Below are positions 1 to 8,731 of a stretch of 64,000 bases of DNA, one piece after another (position 1 is the first letter of the stretch; every line of letters starts with the position of its first letter). Position numbers and translations under genes: made by a program. The DNA is from Peptoniphilaceae bacterium (GTDB lineage: Bacteria; Bacillota; Clostridia; Tissierellales; Peptoniphilaceae). The notes below the pieces were generated by a model. The model worked only from the letters and a program-made list of their open reading frames with translations, searched no databases and was not told the DNA's origin. Location: positions 43,743 to 107,742 of the forward strand of contig CABJAE010000008.1 of NCBI GenBank assembly GCA_902363535.1. The letters run 5' to 3'.

Positions 1-677
1 ACGCCTTGATAGTCTCCGATCATCTCGCCGGCATCAAGCAATATCACACGATCCACCAATTTTTTTAAATAATGGATGCGATGCTCGGCAATAACGATTG
101 TTTTTCCCTCATCTTTCCAAAATTGTATCATCCTTTGCAAATTTGCGATAGCGGAAAAATCAAGATTAGCGCTTGGCTCATCCATAAGAACAAGATCGGG
201 AGAAAGCACAGCCACAGAGGCACAAGCAATTTTTTGTTTTTCTCCGGAAGAAAGATGAAACAAACTCTTTCCCATCAATCTCTCAATATGCAAAGAGGAT
301 ACGATTTTGTTAAAGCGCAATCGAATCTCTTCTTTTGACATACCTAAATTTTCACAGGCAAAAACCAGTTCACTATCCGTATCTACATTAAAAAACTGGC
401 TGCGGGGATTTTGAAATACGCAGCCAACAATCGGCGCGAGTTCATACAGAGCAAGCGTTTGTGGATTTTTACCAAAAACAGAAACACTTCCCAAACTTTT
501 CCCTTCATAGTAATGAGGAATAAGCCCATTTAAAGCTCGTATTATGGTCGTCTTACCACATCCGGACATTCCCGTTAAAAGAATGCATTGACCGTCAGGG
601 ATTCTCAGATTGATATTTTTAAGTGTACTTTGGTCAGAGGATGTATAGGAAAAAGAAAAATTTCTTATTTCTATCAT
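1..677 (-). CDS. ecfA: ECF transporter ATP-binding protein EcfA (partial, runs off left edge)
   Basis: Cytoplasmic ATPase subunit of an energy-coupling-factor importer. The visible part, about 225 residues, shows a Walker A motif GMSGCGKTT, an ABC signature LSSGEKQ, a Walker B with LVLMDEPS and an H-loop AEHR, in the expected order. The start is the ATG at 675-677, which overlaps the TGA of the upstream EcfT gene as ATGA, so the two are translationally coupled. The 3' part lies beyond position 1, so a second fused ATPase domain (as in EcfAA' fusions) cannot be excluded. The family is certain; the substrate is set by the S component and cannot be read from the ATPase. Confidence 0.9.
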   Translation of the reverse strand, partial: MIEIRNFSFSYTSSDQSTLKNINLRIPDGQCILLTGMSGCGKTTIIRALNGLIPHYYEGKSLGSVSVFGKNPQTLALYELAPIVGCVFQNPRSQFFNVDTDSELVFACENLGMSKEEIRLRFNKIVSSLHIERLMGKSLFHLSSGEKQKIACASVAVLSPDLVLMDEPSANLDFSAIANLQRMIQFWKDEGKTIVIAEHRIHYLKKLVDRVILLDAGEMIGDYQG

Positions 678-1402
678 GACGAACCTCCGATCTTATAAAA
701 GATAAGTACACACAAGCTAACCAGGCAAAGCATCAGAAAGAGTATATCCTGCAAATGGAATCCAATTTTACAGACATTGGTGCGCCTAATCGGCGCGCCT
801 AAGCCACGTGTTAAAGCAGATGCGGAAAGTTCGTCACCGATTTTTACGCAGGACACCATCAGCGGAACCAGACGATATTCCACTGTTTTCCACGGTTTTG
901 AACCACCTAAAGAGATGCCTCTCATTTTCATTGCATCGGTTATAGCGTGATACTCTTCCAAGATGGTAGGAAAAAAGCGAAAAACAACGGAAAGTGGAAT
1001 CGTAATCTGGGTAGGAACACGCATGCGTTCCATTGCTGCCATAAACTCGCTGATTTTCGTTGAGCTGAGCAAATAGGTACCCATGGCAAGTCCCGGCATC
1101 ATGCGAACAAAAATACCGCAAAAAGCCACCAACAGAAAACCTAAAAATCCGGTAACGAGCGGCAAAAGATATATCTGCCCTACATAGGCCGCTATGAATA
1201 AAATGGCATATATGGAGGCATATTTCCACTTGCTTTCAGTAAGAAACAGTATAAAGGGAACAGATATAAGGAGTATTCGAATCGGAGCCAGCCAATATCC
1301 ATGTCCTCCTCCCACAACGACTGCAGCGATGGTAAAGACAAGAAGTATTTTTGTTCGAGGATCAAGAAATTCTTTTTTTGATCGCGTTTGAATAGGTTGC
1401 AT
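674..1402 (-). CDS. ecfT: ECF transporter transmembrane component EcfT
   Basis: Integral membrane coupling subunit of an ECF importer, 242 residues. Hydrophobic segments are spread through the first 130 residues with one at the C-terminus. Two short motifs typical of EcfT coupling helices are visible in the cytoplasmic part: KMRGIS and TRGLGA (the Ala-Arg-Gly-like boxes that contact the ATPases). The gene starts 6 nt after the S-component stop and overlaps the ATPase start by 4 nt, so the three genes form one operon. No clear ribosome binding site precedes the start, which suggests coupling to the upstream gene. Confidence 0.88.
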   Translation of the reverse strand: MQPIQTRSKKEFLDPRTKILLVFTIAAVVVGGGHGYWLAPIRILLISVPFILFLTESKWKYASIYAILFIAAYVGQIYLLPLVTGFLGFLLVAFCGIFVRMMPGLAMGTYLLSSTKISEFMAAMERMRVPTQITIPLSVVFRFFPTILEEYHAITDAMKMRGISLGGSKPWKTVEYRLVPLMVSCVKIGDELSASALTRGLGAPIRRTNVCKIGFHLQDILFLMLCLVSLCVLIFYKIGGSS

Positions 1403-1408
1403 GATGAA

Positions 1409-1999
1409 TTAGACAATCCCGGCGCGTTCGAACTGCTTTTTTAGAAGGGAACGTCCAATCAAAGCACCAAGGATGCCCGCAATAAACATGCCTACAAGTA
1501 ATGGGATCAAACTCCAGTCCGGAATAAGCTTCATAAGTGCATCCGCATAGGCCTTTCCGTAACCGCCTTGTGCTAAATTTTGATAATAAGCATCACGGCT
1601 AATAACAATAGGAATATAGTTGCCGATCAGCCATATTGAAAAAATACCTTTGCTGAGAATTACTTTTTTTGCACTGGAATAATCCGAGGATTTTAATAAC
1701 AAATCCGCTAAAAGGCCCGCGATAAGTCCGGTGAAGGGTGCATATACACCCATTCCCATGACCCCGATTAGTAGTCCAAGCAAAAATCCCATAATGGTTA
1801 TAAGCCCAAACTTTTTCGTTTTGCTCACAAACAACACATACGGAATACCGTCAATAAGCGGCACGATGATGCCTAAAAGCGGAATAAATATTGGCATGTA
1901 ACCCAGCATTGCTACTGCCATGCAAAGAGCAAACATAATGGCAGTAAAAACACCTGTGGTGATCAAATCTTTTGCTTTAATTCCAGATGATTTTTTCAT
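1409..1999 (-). CDS. MptD/Trep_Strep-type ECF transporter S component
   Basis: Substrate-binding membrane subunit of the ECF transporter, 196 residues with about five hydrophobic segments. The N-terminus KAKDLITTGVFTAI and overall pattern resemble the Trep_Strep/MptD family of putative S components. The annotated start is the internal ATG at 1997-1999 because a GGAGG sits 8 nt before it; an in-frame ATG 15 nt further upstream lies ahead of that site. It is the first gene of the operon S-T-A. The substrate is not known from sequence; in related gene clusters such S components are often linked to metal or siderophore uptake, which is inference here. Confidence 0.75.
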   Translation of the reverse strand: MKKSSGIKAKDLITTGVFTAIMFALCMAVAMLGYMPIFIPLLGIIVPLIDGIPYVLFVSKTKKFGLITIMGFLLGLLIGVMGMGVYAPFTGLIAGLLADLLLKSSDYSSAKKVILSKGIFSIWLIGNYIPIVISRDAYYQNLAQGGYGKAYADALMKLIPDWSLIPLLVGMFIAGILGALIGRSLLKKQFERAGIV

Positions 2000-2024
2000 A
2001 CAATTAACCTCCATTGAGTTAAAA

Positions 2025-2036
2025 TAAGCTAACTTA
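2025..2036. promoter_or_regulatory. Imperfect palindrome upstream of the ECF operon
   Basis: TAAGCTAACTTA, 10 of 12 positions symmetric, lies 26 nt upstream of the S-component start. Its TTAG/CTAA character recalls DtxR/IdeR-family metal-regulator boxes, but the match is weak and no -35/-10 pair is obvious. Candidate operator only. Confidence 0.3.
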
Positions 2037-2109
2037 GTACATTTGATTAAACCTCTTTAAAAGCATTTCATTCAACCCCGGTTAAAATAAAAAGCTCCAT
2101 TCGGACATT

Positions 2110-2334
2110 TTATAGAGCCTTGATTTCTGAGCCATTTCTTAAGGTTATGCGGATATCTTCTTTGCTGAATACCGTGATATGATTTACGAGGGCACATAAG
2201 CTTTGTGCATTGAATGCTTGCAGAAGCCTGTCTTGTTTTTGCAGCTGTTTCAGGCAGAACTTGATATCGGCTTTGGTCGCCTGCATCTTTTTGAGCTTTC
2301 CTTCGACCTTCGCTAAGGCCGCCTTTTTTCATTT
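2110..2334 (-). pseudogene. Serine recombinase C-terminal remnant
   Basis: After an in-frame stop the minus strand encodes about 72 residues ending at TAA 2110-2112. The stretch contains LVNHITVFSKEDIRITLRNG and then SEIKAL, the typical ending of large serine site-specific recombinases (a strand-rich LV-x-I-x-V-x-S and K/R-x-G-x-E-I pattern), preceded by a Lys/Gln-rich coiled segment. There is no catalytic domain, no start codon and no RBS, so this is a decayed 3' fragment. The remaining bases of the 2000-2590 gap hold nothing else I recognise. Confidence 0.5.
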
Positions 2335-2592
2335 TAACGATTCCCGACACTTTTTAACGATTGCTCCCGAAGGGTACGAAAATCGGAAACAGGTATGATG
2401 GAAAGAGATATATAAAAGCAAAAAATCATACAAAAACTGCCACGAAAAGCAGCAGAGGAAGTTCTGCGGAAAGGAGAAAATCCCTGTAAATCAAGGGATT
2501 TCGAGGATAAACACATGACTTACGCACCAGCGTTAAATTGTATCAAATACAGTGTCAGAATAGATGCGCCTTAGGAAGCGGCGCCTTTCTTC

Positions 2593-2601
2593 TGTTATAA
2601 T
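2593..2601 (+). promoter_or_regulatory. Extended -10 promoter of murI
   Basis: TGTTATAAT (an extended -10, TGn-TATAAT) lies 22 nt before the murI start. No good -35 is seen at 16-18 nt. A small GGCGCC-containing hairpin lies just upstream. Confidence 0.5.
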
Positions 2602-2623
2602 AGATTGAGAAAGGTTGTGACCT

Positions 2624-3418
2624 ATGTCAGATTCAATTGTTATTTTCGACTCCGGCCTCGGCGGCGTCACGGCACTCATGGAAGCAGTTCGCGCCATGCC
2701 GGCGGAGCATTTTATTTATTACGGGGACACGGCCCACGTGCCCTACGGCCCGAAAGGTGCCGAGAAAATTCAGGGCTATTTGGATCAAATGATGGCGGCT
2801 ACCCGCCCCTATTCACCGAAGGCCGTGCTCCTCGCCTGCAACACGGCCACGGTCACATCCGCCGATTACCTGAGGAAGAAATACACCATTCCAATTGTGG
2901 GCATGGAACCCGCCGTGAAGCCCGCCATCGAACACGATGTGGACCTCAAGCGGATCTTGGTGCTTTCCACGGAGGGCACGGGAAAAAGCGCCCGCCTGCG
3001 CCGCCTCGTCGAAAAATTCGACGACGACCGCCTGGTGGACATTTTGCCTCTGCCGAATTTGGTGGATTTCGCCGAGCGTTTGGAATTCGACACCGACGCC
3101 GTTCGCTACGATCTGGAGACCATTCTCGCCTCCTATCCTCTCGAGGAATACGGCGCCTTGGTCTTGGGCTGCACCCACTTTATTTGGTACCGGGATCTGT
3201 TTCGCGAGCTTCTTCCCGAGCACATGGAAATATTAGACGGCAACGCCGCTACGGTGCGCCAGCTCATGCGAAAACTTGAGGGAAACATTAAAAAGGAGGG
3301 AGAGGGAAAATTGAAAATGGCTTTTACCGGCGAGCTGAGCGAAGACACGGCGGCATTTTTACGTAGCCGCCTGCCGCAAAAAGTGGAATTTATTTCCCTC
3401 GGCGCGGACAATGACTGA
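2624..3418 (+). CDS. murI: Glutamate racemase
   Basis: Cofactor-independent racemase that makes D-glutamate for peptidoglycan in the cytoplasm. 264 residues, the usual length. Visible family motifs are FDSGLGG (residues 8-14, with Asp9), YYGDTAHVPYG (32-42), ACNTAT with catalytic Cys72, GMEPAVKP and the second catalytic region LGCTHF near residue 180. The start ATG has GAAAGG upstream. The next gene begins 8 nt before the murI stop, so both are co-transcribed, linking D-Glu supply to an envelope glycosyltransferase. Confidence 0.96.
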   Translation: MSDSIVIFDSGLGGVTALMEAVRAMPAEHFIYYGDTAHVPYGPKGAEKIQGYLDQMMAATRPYSPKAVLLACNTATVTSADYLRKKYTIPIVGMEPAVKPAIEHDVDLKRILVLSTEGTGKSARLRRLVEKFDDDRLVDILPLPNLVDFAERLEFDTDAVRYDLETILASYPLEEYGALVLGCTHFIWYRDLFRELLPEHMEILDGNAATVRQLMRKLEGNIKKEGEGKLKMAFTGELSEDTAAFLRSRLPQKVEFISLGADND

Positions 3419-4493
3419 TCGCGGCCTTCAACTGAATAGGGATTTGGTTCTAATCCCCGCCTACGAGCCCGACGAAAGCCTGCTTTCCTTCGCTAAGGCT
3501 CTCTTGGCCGAGGATCTTCAGGTGATGGTGGTGGACGACGGAAGCGGCGAGGCCTTTCGACCGGTGTTCGACCGCCTTCCCGAAGGGGTCACGCTCCTCT
3601 CCTATGAAATCAATCGAGGCAAGGGCTATGCCATGAAGTATGCCATGGAAAAGATTTTATCCATGCCCCAAGTGGAATTTATCGTCACCGCCGATGCCGA
3701 CGGCCAGCACAGCCCGAAGGATACCTTGCGCATTCTCAAGGCGGCCCACGAAAATCCCGATGCCCTCGTCTTAGGCGTGCGGGATTTTCCCGAGAACACG
3801 CCCCTGCGCTCCCGCATCGGCAATCGCCTCACGGCAAAAGTCTTCGGCCGGTTGACGGGCATTAAGGATTTGGAGGATACCCAAACGGGGCTTCGGGCTT
3901 TCAGCACCAAGCATTTGGATCAGCTTCTTTCCATGGAAGGGGAACGCTACGAATATGAAATGCGCCAGCTCATGGATTGGGCGAAGAGCCCCTATCCCCT
4001 GGTGCAGGTGCCCATCGAGACCATCTACCGGGACAAGGAAAATTCCACTTCCCACTACAACGCCCTGAAGGATTCCTCCAGGATCTTTCGCAGCCTCTTG
4101 GATAACGGCGAGGCGGTACTCTTTACATTGAGCGGCATCATCAGCTTTACTCTGGACTTTTTGCTCTTTAATGTATTTTATTACCTCGCCCGCCCCCTGC
4201 ACATGGCTTACGCCCTGGCCATTCCCAATGTGGCGGCGAGGCTGATCAGCGCCAATTTAAATTTCTACTTAAACCGAAATTACGTCTTTGAATCCAAGGA
4301 TCCCTTGATTAAAGACTTTTTGCAGTACGCCGCCCTCGTCGCCATTCTTCTTGCCGCCAACAGTTTGCTTTTAAGCTTCTACGGCAATGTCTTGGGCCTT
4401 CAGGCCACGGTGGCGAAACTCTGCGTGGAATTTACCGTATTCATCATCAGCTACCTGGTTCAACATTTTTATATCTTCGCCAAGAAAAAATAA
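3411..4493 (+). CDS. GT2 glycosyltransferase fused to GtrA membrane domain
   Basis: 360 residues. Residues 10-230 form a family 2 glycosyltransferase of the polyprenyl-phosphate sugar synthase type: VDDGS at 41-45, the metal-binding DADGQH at 95-100, and TQTGLRAF at 157-164. From about 235 follow four hydrophobic segments of a GtrA-like domain including NFYLNRNYVF (284-293), probably helping move a lipid-linked sugar across the membrane. The likely role is transfer of a hexose onto undecaprenyl or a similar lipid carrier for envelope glycan decoration. It overlaps murI by 8 nt and is followed by a strong terminator. The sugar is unknown. Confidence 0.87.
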   Translation: MTDRGLQLNRDLVLIPAYEPDESLLSFAKALLAEDLQVMVVDDGSGEAFRPVFDRLPEGVTLLSYEINRGKGYAMKYAMEKILSMPQVEFIVTADADGQHSPKDTLRILKAAHENPDALVLGVRDFPENTPLRSRIGNRLTAKVFGRLTGIKDLEDTQTGLRAFSTKHLDQLLSMEGERYEYEMRQLMDWAKSPYPLVQVPIETIYRDKENSTSHYNALKDSSRIFRSLLDNGEAVLFTLSGIISFTLDFLLFNVFYYLARPLHMAYALAIPNVAARLISANLNFYLNRNYVFESKDPLIKDFLQYAALVAILLAANSLLLSFYGNVLGLQATVAKLCVEFTVFIISYLVQHFYIFAKKK

Positions 4494-4562
4494 AGCACGT
4501 CGCCATAGATGCCGTGAAGTGTGGAACGCACATTTCACGGCATCTATTCGCTACGTGCTTTC
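4494..4562 (+). terminator. Two-part hairpin terminator after murI operon
   Basis: A 14-bp inner stem (4505-4518 with 4534-4547, core ATGCCGTGAA) is flanked by a 7-bp outer stem AGCACGT/ACGTGCT (4494-4500 with 4553-4559), followed by TTTCT. It separates the murI operon from metF. Confidence 0.75.
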
Positions 4563-4564
4563 TA

Positions 4565-4573
4565 TGTTATAAT
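4565..4573 (+). promoter_or_regulatory. Extended -10 promoter of the metF operon
   Basis: TGTTATAAT just after the preceding terminator, 27 nt before the metF start. This is the same extended -10 form as at murI. No SAM riboswitch or T-box is visible in the short leader. Confidence 0.5.
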
Positions 4574-4599
4574 GTGAAAATTACATTTGGAGGTAATTT

Positions 4600-5463
4600 A
4601 TGCACATTAAAGAATTTTTCTCACCCGATCACACGCGACTTTCATTTGAAATCTTTCCCCCGAATCAACGAATGTCTTTAAAAGCCGTCATGGCCTCAGC
4701 GGCACGCATGGCGGCCTACGAGCCCGACTTTATGTCCGTGACCTTTAAGGCCGACGGCAGCGGCGGGGATCAGACCATTCAAATTTCAAATGCCGTCAGC
4801 GAAGTGATGGGAATTCCCTCCATCGCACACCTGACCTGCTCCGGTATTCCGAAAACCGAGCTCCCCGCCGTTTACGACGAGCTCACGGAAAACAAGGTCA
4901 AGAATATTCTGGCTTTAGGCGGCGACTCCGCCCGGGAGCTGGGCGAAGACGCATACTTGCCCTATGCCAAGGACATGGTGGCTTACTTCCGCGAGCGCGG
5001 CGATTTCACCATCGGCGCCGCCTGCTTCCCCGAAGGCAACGATCCCGCCCTTTCCATGGATGAAGAGCTGCGCCACCTAAAGGAAAAAGTGGACATGGGC
5101 GTGGACTTTTTGACCACGCAGATGTTTTTCGACAATGAGGTCTTTTACCGCTTTTTGGAAAAGGCCCGCGCCATGGGCATCGACGTGCCCATTTTGGCCG
5201 GCATTATGCCCATTACCAGCGCCGGGCAGGTGCGCCGCATCAAGGATTTAAGCGACGCCGCCCTTCCCGATTCCCTCTTGCGCATGGTGGACCGCTTTAA
5301 AGATGATCCCGACGCCATGTTCGATGCGGGGCTTACCTTTGCCGAAAATCAAATGGCGGATCTCGTGGCTGCAGGCGTCAGCGGTATTCACGTCTACACC
5401 ATGAACAAGCCGGCCATACCGGAGCGGATCGTCCGGGATTTGGGCCGCCTCTTCCATGCTTGA
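4600..5463 (+). CDS. metF: Methylenetetrahydrofolate reductase
   Basis: Flavoprotein reducing 5,10-methylene-THF to 5-methyl-THF, the methyl donor for the MetH encoded two genes downstream. 287 residues, a typical bacterial length. FEIFPP (16-21), SVTFKADGS, AHLTC and LALGGDSAR are the expected TIM-barrel and FAD/folate-site motifs. The ATG is preceded by TTGGAGGTAATTT. The stop overlaps the next start by 8 nt, so metF, the MetH-activation gene and metH form one operon. Confidence 0.95.
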   Translation: MHIKEFFSPDHTRLSFEIFPPNQRMSLKAVMASAARMAAYEPDFMSVTFKADGSGGDQTIQISNAVSEVMGIPSIAHLTCSGIPKTELPAVYDELTENKVKNILALGGDSARELGEDAYLPYAKDMVAYFRERGDFTIGAACFPEGNDPALSMDEELRHLKEKVDMGVDFLTTQMFFDNEVFYRFLEKARAMGIDVPILAGIMPITSAGQVRRIKDLSDAALPDSLLRMVDRFKDDPDAMFDAGLTFAENQMADLVAAGVSGIHVYTMNKPAIPERIVRDLGRLFHA

Positions 5464-6082
5464 TCTGACCTCTATTCACGAGGTACCCGCCATCGGTCCC
5501 GAGGATCTCAGGCGCAGGGAAATATACCGCTACCTGCGCCTGGAGGGAAATGCCCCCGATGCCGCCACTTCCGCCGATGTGGAGCGGAATTTAAAGCGCC
5601 TCGAGGGTGCGATCTCCCTGCGGCACGTGGCTTCCCTTCGCCCGGTGACGAAAAAAGGCGATGCCATCGTCTTCGGCGATTTTTCTACATCGAGCGCCGT
5701 CCTTCAAAAGAATATGAAGACCAGCGAATACGCCCTTCTCTTCGCCATGACCTTGGGCCCGGCCGTGGACCGACTGATCAGCCGCCTGCTCATTACATCC
5801 AAGGCCGACGCTTTTATTACCGACGCCTGCTGCGCGGAATATTTGGAAAGCTACGCCAATGGCTACTGCGCCCATGTGCGGGAAGAAGCGGCGCAACAAG
5901 GTTTCATCGCCCACCCGCGCTTCTCCCCCGGCTTCGCCGATTTCGGCTTGGAATTTCAGTGGCCTTTAATACGCAGCTTGCAGGCGGATAAAAAAATGCA
6001 CATCGCCTTAACACAAGGCAATATGCTCGTCCCGACAAAAACCATTACCGCCCTTATGGGTTTGGATCGGAGGATTGTATGA
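5456..6082 (+). CDS. MetH reactivation-domain protein (split methionine synthase activation subunit)
   Basis: 208 residues matching the AdoMet-binding activation domain that is fused at the C-terminus of E. coli MetH but is free-standing here. The diagnostic block RFSPGFADFGLEFQWPL with the following MLVPTKTITALMGL corresponds to the family's RxSPGYGD...P(R/T)KS pattern that binds AdoMet for reductive remethylation of cob(II)alamin. It lies between metF and metH with overlaps at both ends (8 nt and 4 nt), implying matched synthesis with the 789-residue MetH, which lacks this domain. Confidence 0.88.
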   Translation: MLDLTSIHEVPAIGPEDLRRREIYRYLRLEGNAPDAATSADVERNLKRLEGAISLRHVASLRPVTKKGDAIVFGDFSTSSAVLQKNMKTSEYALLFAMTLGPAVDRLISRLLITSKADAFITDACCAEYLESYANGYCAHVREEAAQQGFIAHPRFSPGFADFGLEFQWPLIRSLQADKKMHIALTQGNMLVPTKTITALMGLDRRIV

Positions 6083-8448
6083 CATCGCTATTGGATTCAT
6101 TGAAAAACGGCCGCCTCTACTACGACGGCGCCTGCGGCACCTACTTGCAGCAACAGGGATTGAAGGCCGGCGCCCTGCCGGAACTTCTGAATATCGACGC
6201 CCCCGAGGTGATCGTGGATATGCACCGGGCCTATTTAAAAAGCGGCGCGGACATTATTCTCACCAATACCTTCGGCGCCAACCGTTTTAAGTTTGCGGAT
6301 TCCGACGTGTCGGTGGAAACGGTCGTGGCCGCCGCCGTGGCCAACGGGAAGGCTGCCGTGAAGGCCGAAGGCCACGGCTACGTGTCTTTGGACATCGGCC
6401 CCTTGGGAAAAATCTTGGCGCCTTTGGGGGATGTGGCCTTCGAGGATGCCTACGATTGTTTTAAGGAAATCGTCTTGGCCGGTGCCGAGGCCGGGGCGGA
6501 TCTGATTACCATCGAAACCATGTCCGATACCTACGAAATTAAAGCGGCTCTTCTCGCCGCAAAAGAAAATTCGGATCTTCCCGTCTTCGTCACCGCTGCC
6601 TTTCAGGAAGACGGGCGCCTCTTAACGGGCTGCGACATGGACGCCTATGTGGAAATGACTACGGCCTTAGGTGCCGACGCCATGGGCATGAACTGCTCCT
6701 TCGGCCCGGTGCAAACTCTGCCCCTTATGGAAAAAATGGCTTCCCTCGCCACGATCCCTCTGATCGTGAGCCCCAATGCGGGCCTGCCGAGTATCAAAGA
6801 CGGAAAAACCACCTACGACATCGACGCCGATGCCTTTTCCGATTACATGATTCAATTTGCGGAGATGGGCGTGCGTGTGCTCGGCGGCTGCTGCGGCACC
6901 CTGCCCGCCTACATCGAAAAAACCGTGGAGAAAACCCGGGCCATTGACGTCATGGAGCCGAAGGGGCGCCCCCGGTCCGCCGTAAGCTCCTACACCCACG
7001 TGGTGGATTTCGACGAAAAGCCGGTGATGATCGGCGAGCGGCTCAATCCCACAGGAAAGAAATACCTCGGGCAAGCATTGAAGGATCGCCACACCTCGGC
7101 GGTATTGGCCATCGCCCTGGAAGAGGAAGAAGACGGCGCCCACGTCTTGGACGTGAACGTGGGCGTGCCGGGCCTGGATGAATTGGCGGTGCTGCCCGAA
7201 ATGATCCGCGCCCTGCAAGGGGTGTGCGACCTGCCTCTGGCCATCGACACCAGCAATCCCGTAGCCATGGAAGCCGCCGCCCGCATCTACAACGGCCGCC
7301 CCCTGTTGAATTCCGTGAGCGGCAAGCGCTCCACCATGGACGCCGTCTTTCCCATCGCGAAAAAATACGGCGGCCTGTGCGTAGCCCTTCTTTTAGACGA
7401 CGAGGGCATTCCGAAAACCGTGGAAAAACGCATGGCCATCGTGGATGAAATCCTCGAAGAAGGCGCACGTTACGGACTGGGCCCTGAAGCTTTTCTCTTC
7501 GATCCTTTGGCCATGACCATCTCCAGCCAAAAAGGCGGGGCCGTCGTCGTTCTGGAGACCTTGCGCCAACTAAAGGCTCGCGGACTCCACTCCACCTTGG
7601 GCGTGTCCAATATTTCCTTCGGCCTGCCCAATCGGGAGCTCATTAACAGCAATTTCTATGCCATGTGCCTCGCCGCCGGGCTCAGCGGAGGGATCGTGAA
7701 TCCCTCCTCTGCCCTCATGCAAAAGGCCTACAAATCCTCCATGGCCCTTTTAGGCTGCGATCCGGATTTCAGCGAATTTATCGCCGCCTTTACGGAAGAA
7801 GAAAAAACCTCAGCCCATACCGGCGACCGGGATCTATCCTACGCCATCGAAAAGGGCCTGAGCAAAGACGCCAAAGACATGACTGTGGCCCTTCTTTCCG
7901 ATCACAGCCCCATCGATATTATTAACGGCTACCTGGTGCCCTCCCTGGACAAAGTGGGCCGGGGCTTCGAGGAAAAGACCCTCTTCCTTCCCCAGCTTCT
8001 TCGCGCCGCCGATGCCGCCGCCGCGGCCTTTACGGTGATCCGCGCCAAAATGGATGAAGAGGGCAATGTTGCCGAAAACAAAGGCCGCATACTCGTGGCC
8101 ACGGTGAAAGGCGATATCCACGACATCGGAAAAAATATCGTGAAGGCCCTCTTGGAAAATTACGGCTTCGATATTTTGGATCTTGGAAAAGACGTGTCTC
8201 CGGAAAAAATCGTCGAGGCCGTGAAAGAAGAGCACATTCCCCTGGTTGGCCTCTCCGCCCTTATGACTACCACGGTGCCCTTTATGGAAGAGACCATTGG
8301 CCTCCTGAAAAAAGAAGCCCCCAAGACGAAGGTCATGGTCGGCGGCGCCGTCTTAACGAAAGACTACGCTGAAGAAATCGGCGCCCACGCTTACTGCAAA
8401 GACGCCATGGCATCCGTGCGCTATGCGGAATCCTTCTTCGAAAAGTAA
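6079..8448 (+). CDS. metH: Cobalamin-dependent methionine synthase
   Basis: Transfers the methyl group of methyl-THF via cobalamin to homocysteine. 789 residues: an N-terminal homocysteine methyltransferase domain with zinc ligands in GMNCSFG and GGCCGT (about 1-290), a pterin-binding domain starting near GERLNPTGKK (about 310-570), a cobalamin cap helix region and a Rossmann B12 domain with the lower-axial-ligand motif GDIHDIGKNIV (His near 681). The C-terminal activation domain is missing and supplied by the preceding gene. The start overlaps that gene as ATGA. A strong terminator follows. Confidence 0.96.
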   Translation: MTSLLDSLKNGRLYYDGACGTYLQQQGLKAGALPELLNIDAPEVIVDMHRAYLKSGADIILTNTFGANRFKFADSDVSVETVVAAAVANGKAAVKAEGHGYVSLDIGPLGKILAPLGDVAFEDAYDCFKEIVLAGAEAGADLITIETMSDTYEIKAALLAAKENSDLPVFVTAAFQEDGRLLTGCDMDAYVEMTTALGADAMGMNCSFGPVQTLPLMEKMASLATIPLIVSPNAGLPSIKDGKTTYDIDADAFSDYMIQFAEMGVRVLGGCCGTLPAYIEKTVEKTRAIDVMEPKGRPRSAVSSYTHVVDFDEKPVMIGERLNPTGKKYLGQALKDRHTSAVLAIALEEEEDGAHVLDVNVGVPGLDELAVLPEMIRALQGVCDLPLAIDTSNPVAMEAAARIYNGRPLLNSVSGKRSTMDAVFPIAKKYGGLCVALLLDDEGIPKTVEKRMAIVDEILEEGARYGLGPEAFLFDPLAMTISSQKGGAVVVLETLRQLKARGLHSTLGVSNISFGLPNRELINSNFYAMCLAAGLSGGIVNPSSALMQKAYKSSMALLGCDPDFSEFIAAFTEEEKTSAHTGDRDLSYAIEKGLSKDAKDMTVALLSDHSPIDIINGYLVPSLDKVGRGFEEKTLFLPQLLRAADAAAAAFTVIRAKMDEEGNVAENKGRILVATVKGDIHDIGKNIVKALLENYGFDILDLGKDVSPEKIVEAVKEEHIPLVGLSALMTTTVPFMEETIGLLKKEAPKTKVMVGGAVLTKDYAEEIGAHAYCKDAMASVRYAESFFEK

Positions 8449-8494
8449 ATCATGGCCAAAAAAAGCGAGCCGATGCTCGCTTCAGCGTGATGCT

Positions 8495-8532
8495 AAGGAA
8501 GGGAGAATCACCCGATTCACCCTTCCTTTTTT
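8495..8532 (+). terminator. Terminator of the met operon
   Basis: AGGAAGGG-A-GAATC paired with GATTC-A-CCCTTCCT and then six T. A smaller AGCGAGC/GCTCGCT hairpin (8464-8482) precedes it. The 8533-8700 stretch that follows is AT-rich without a recognisable gene. Confidence 0.85.
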
Positions 8533-8705
8533 GTGTCTTCAAACCTCTTTAAGCTCTAAGTAGTAAACTATTAAAAACCGCCGGTCGACTCCACGCCATA
8601 AAAAAGGGACGTTTTCGATTTGTTTGCAATCCGAAATAGATGGGCTCGTCTTTTTTTAATAAGAAGCTCCTTCAAAAAAAATTGTCAGAACGCCGACTCT
8701 CAACA

Positions 8706-8725
8706 CGAATATACTAGTGAAAGGA
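8706..8725 (+). promoter_or_regulatory. Conserved leader/promoter element, copy 1 (sigma operon)
   Basis: A 20-bp block containing ATATAC and AGTGAAAGGA directly ahead of the sigma-factor start. The same block with two changes is found at 39743-39762 in front of the other sigma factor gene. It combines a possible -10 (TATACT) with the ribosome binding site. Confidence 0.5.
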
Positions 8726-8731
8726 GGAAAT

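Noticed and set aside
2072-2350. 92-codon open frame on the minus strand
   Set aside because: It is a shifted frame of the recombinase remnant; the recombinase-like peptide is in another frame.
4494-4600. SAM riboswitch or T-box ahead of metF
   Set aside because: The leader between promoter and start is under 30 nt and the hairpin before it is the terminator of the murI operon.
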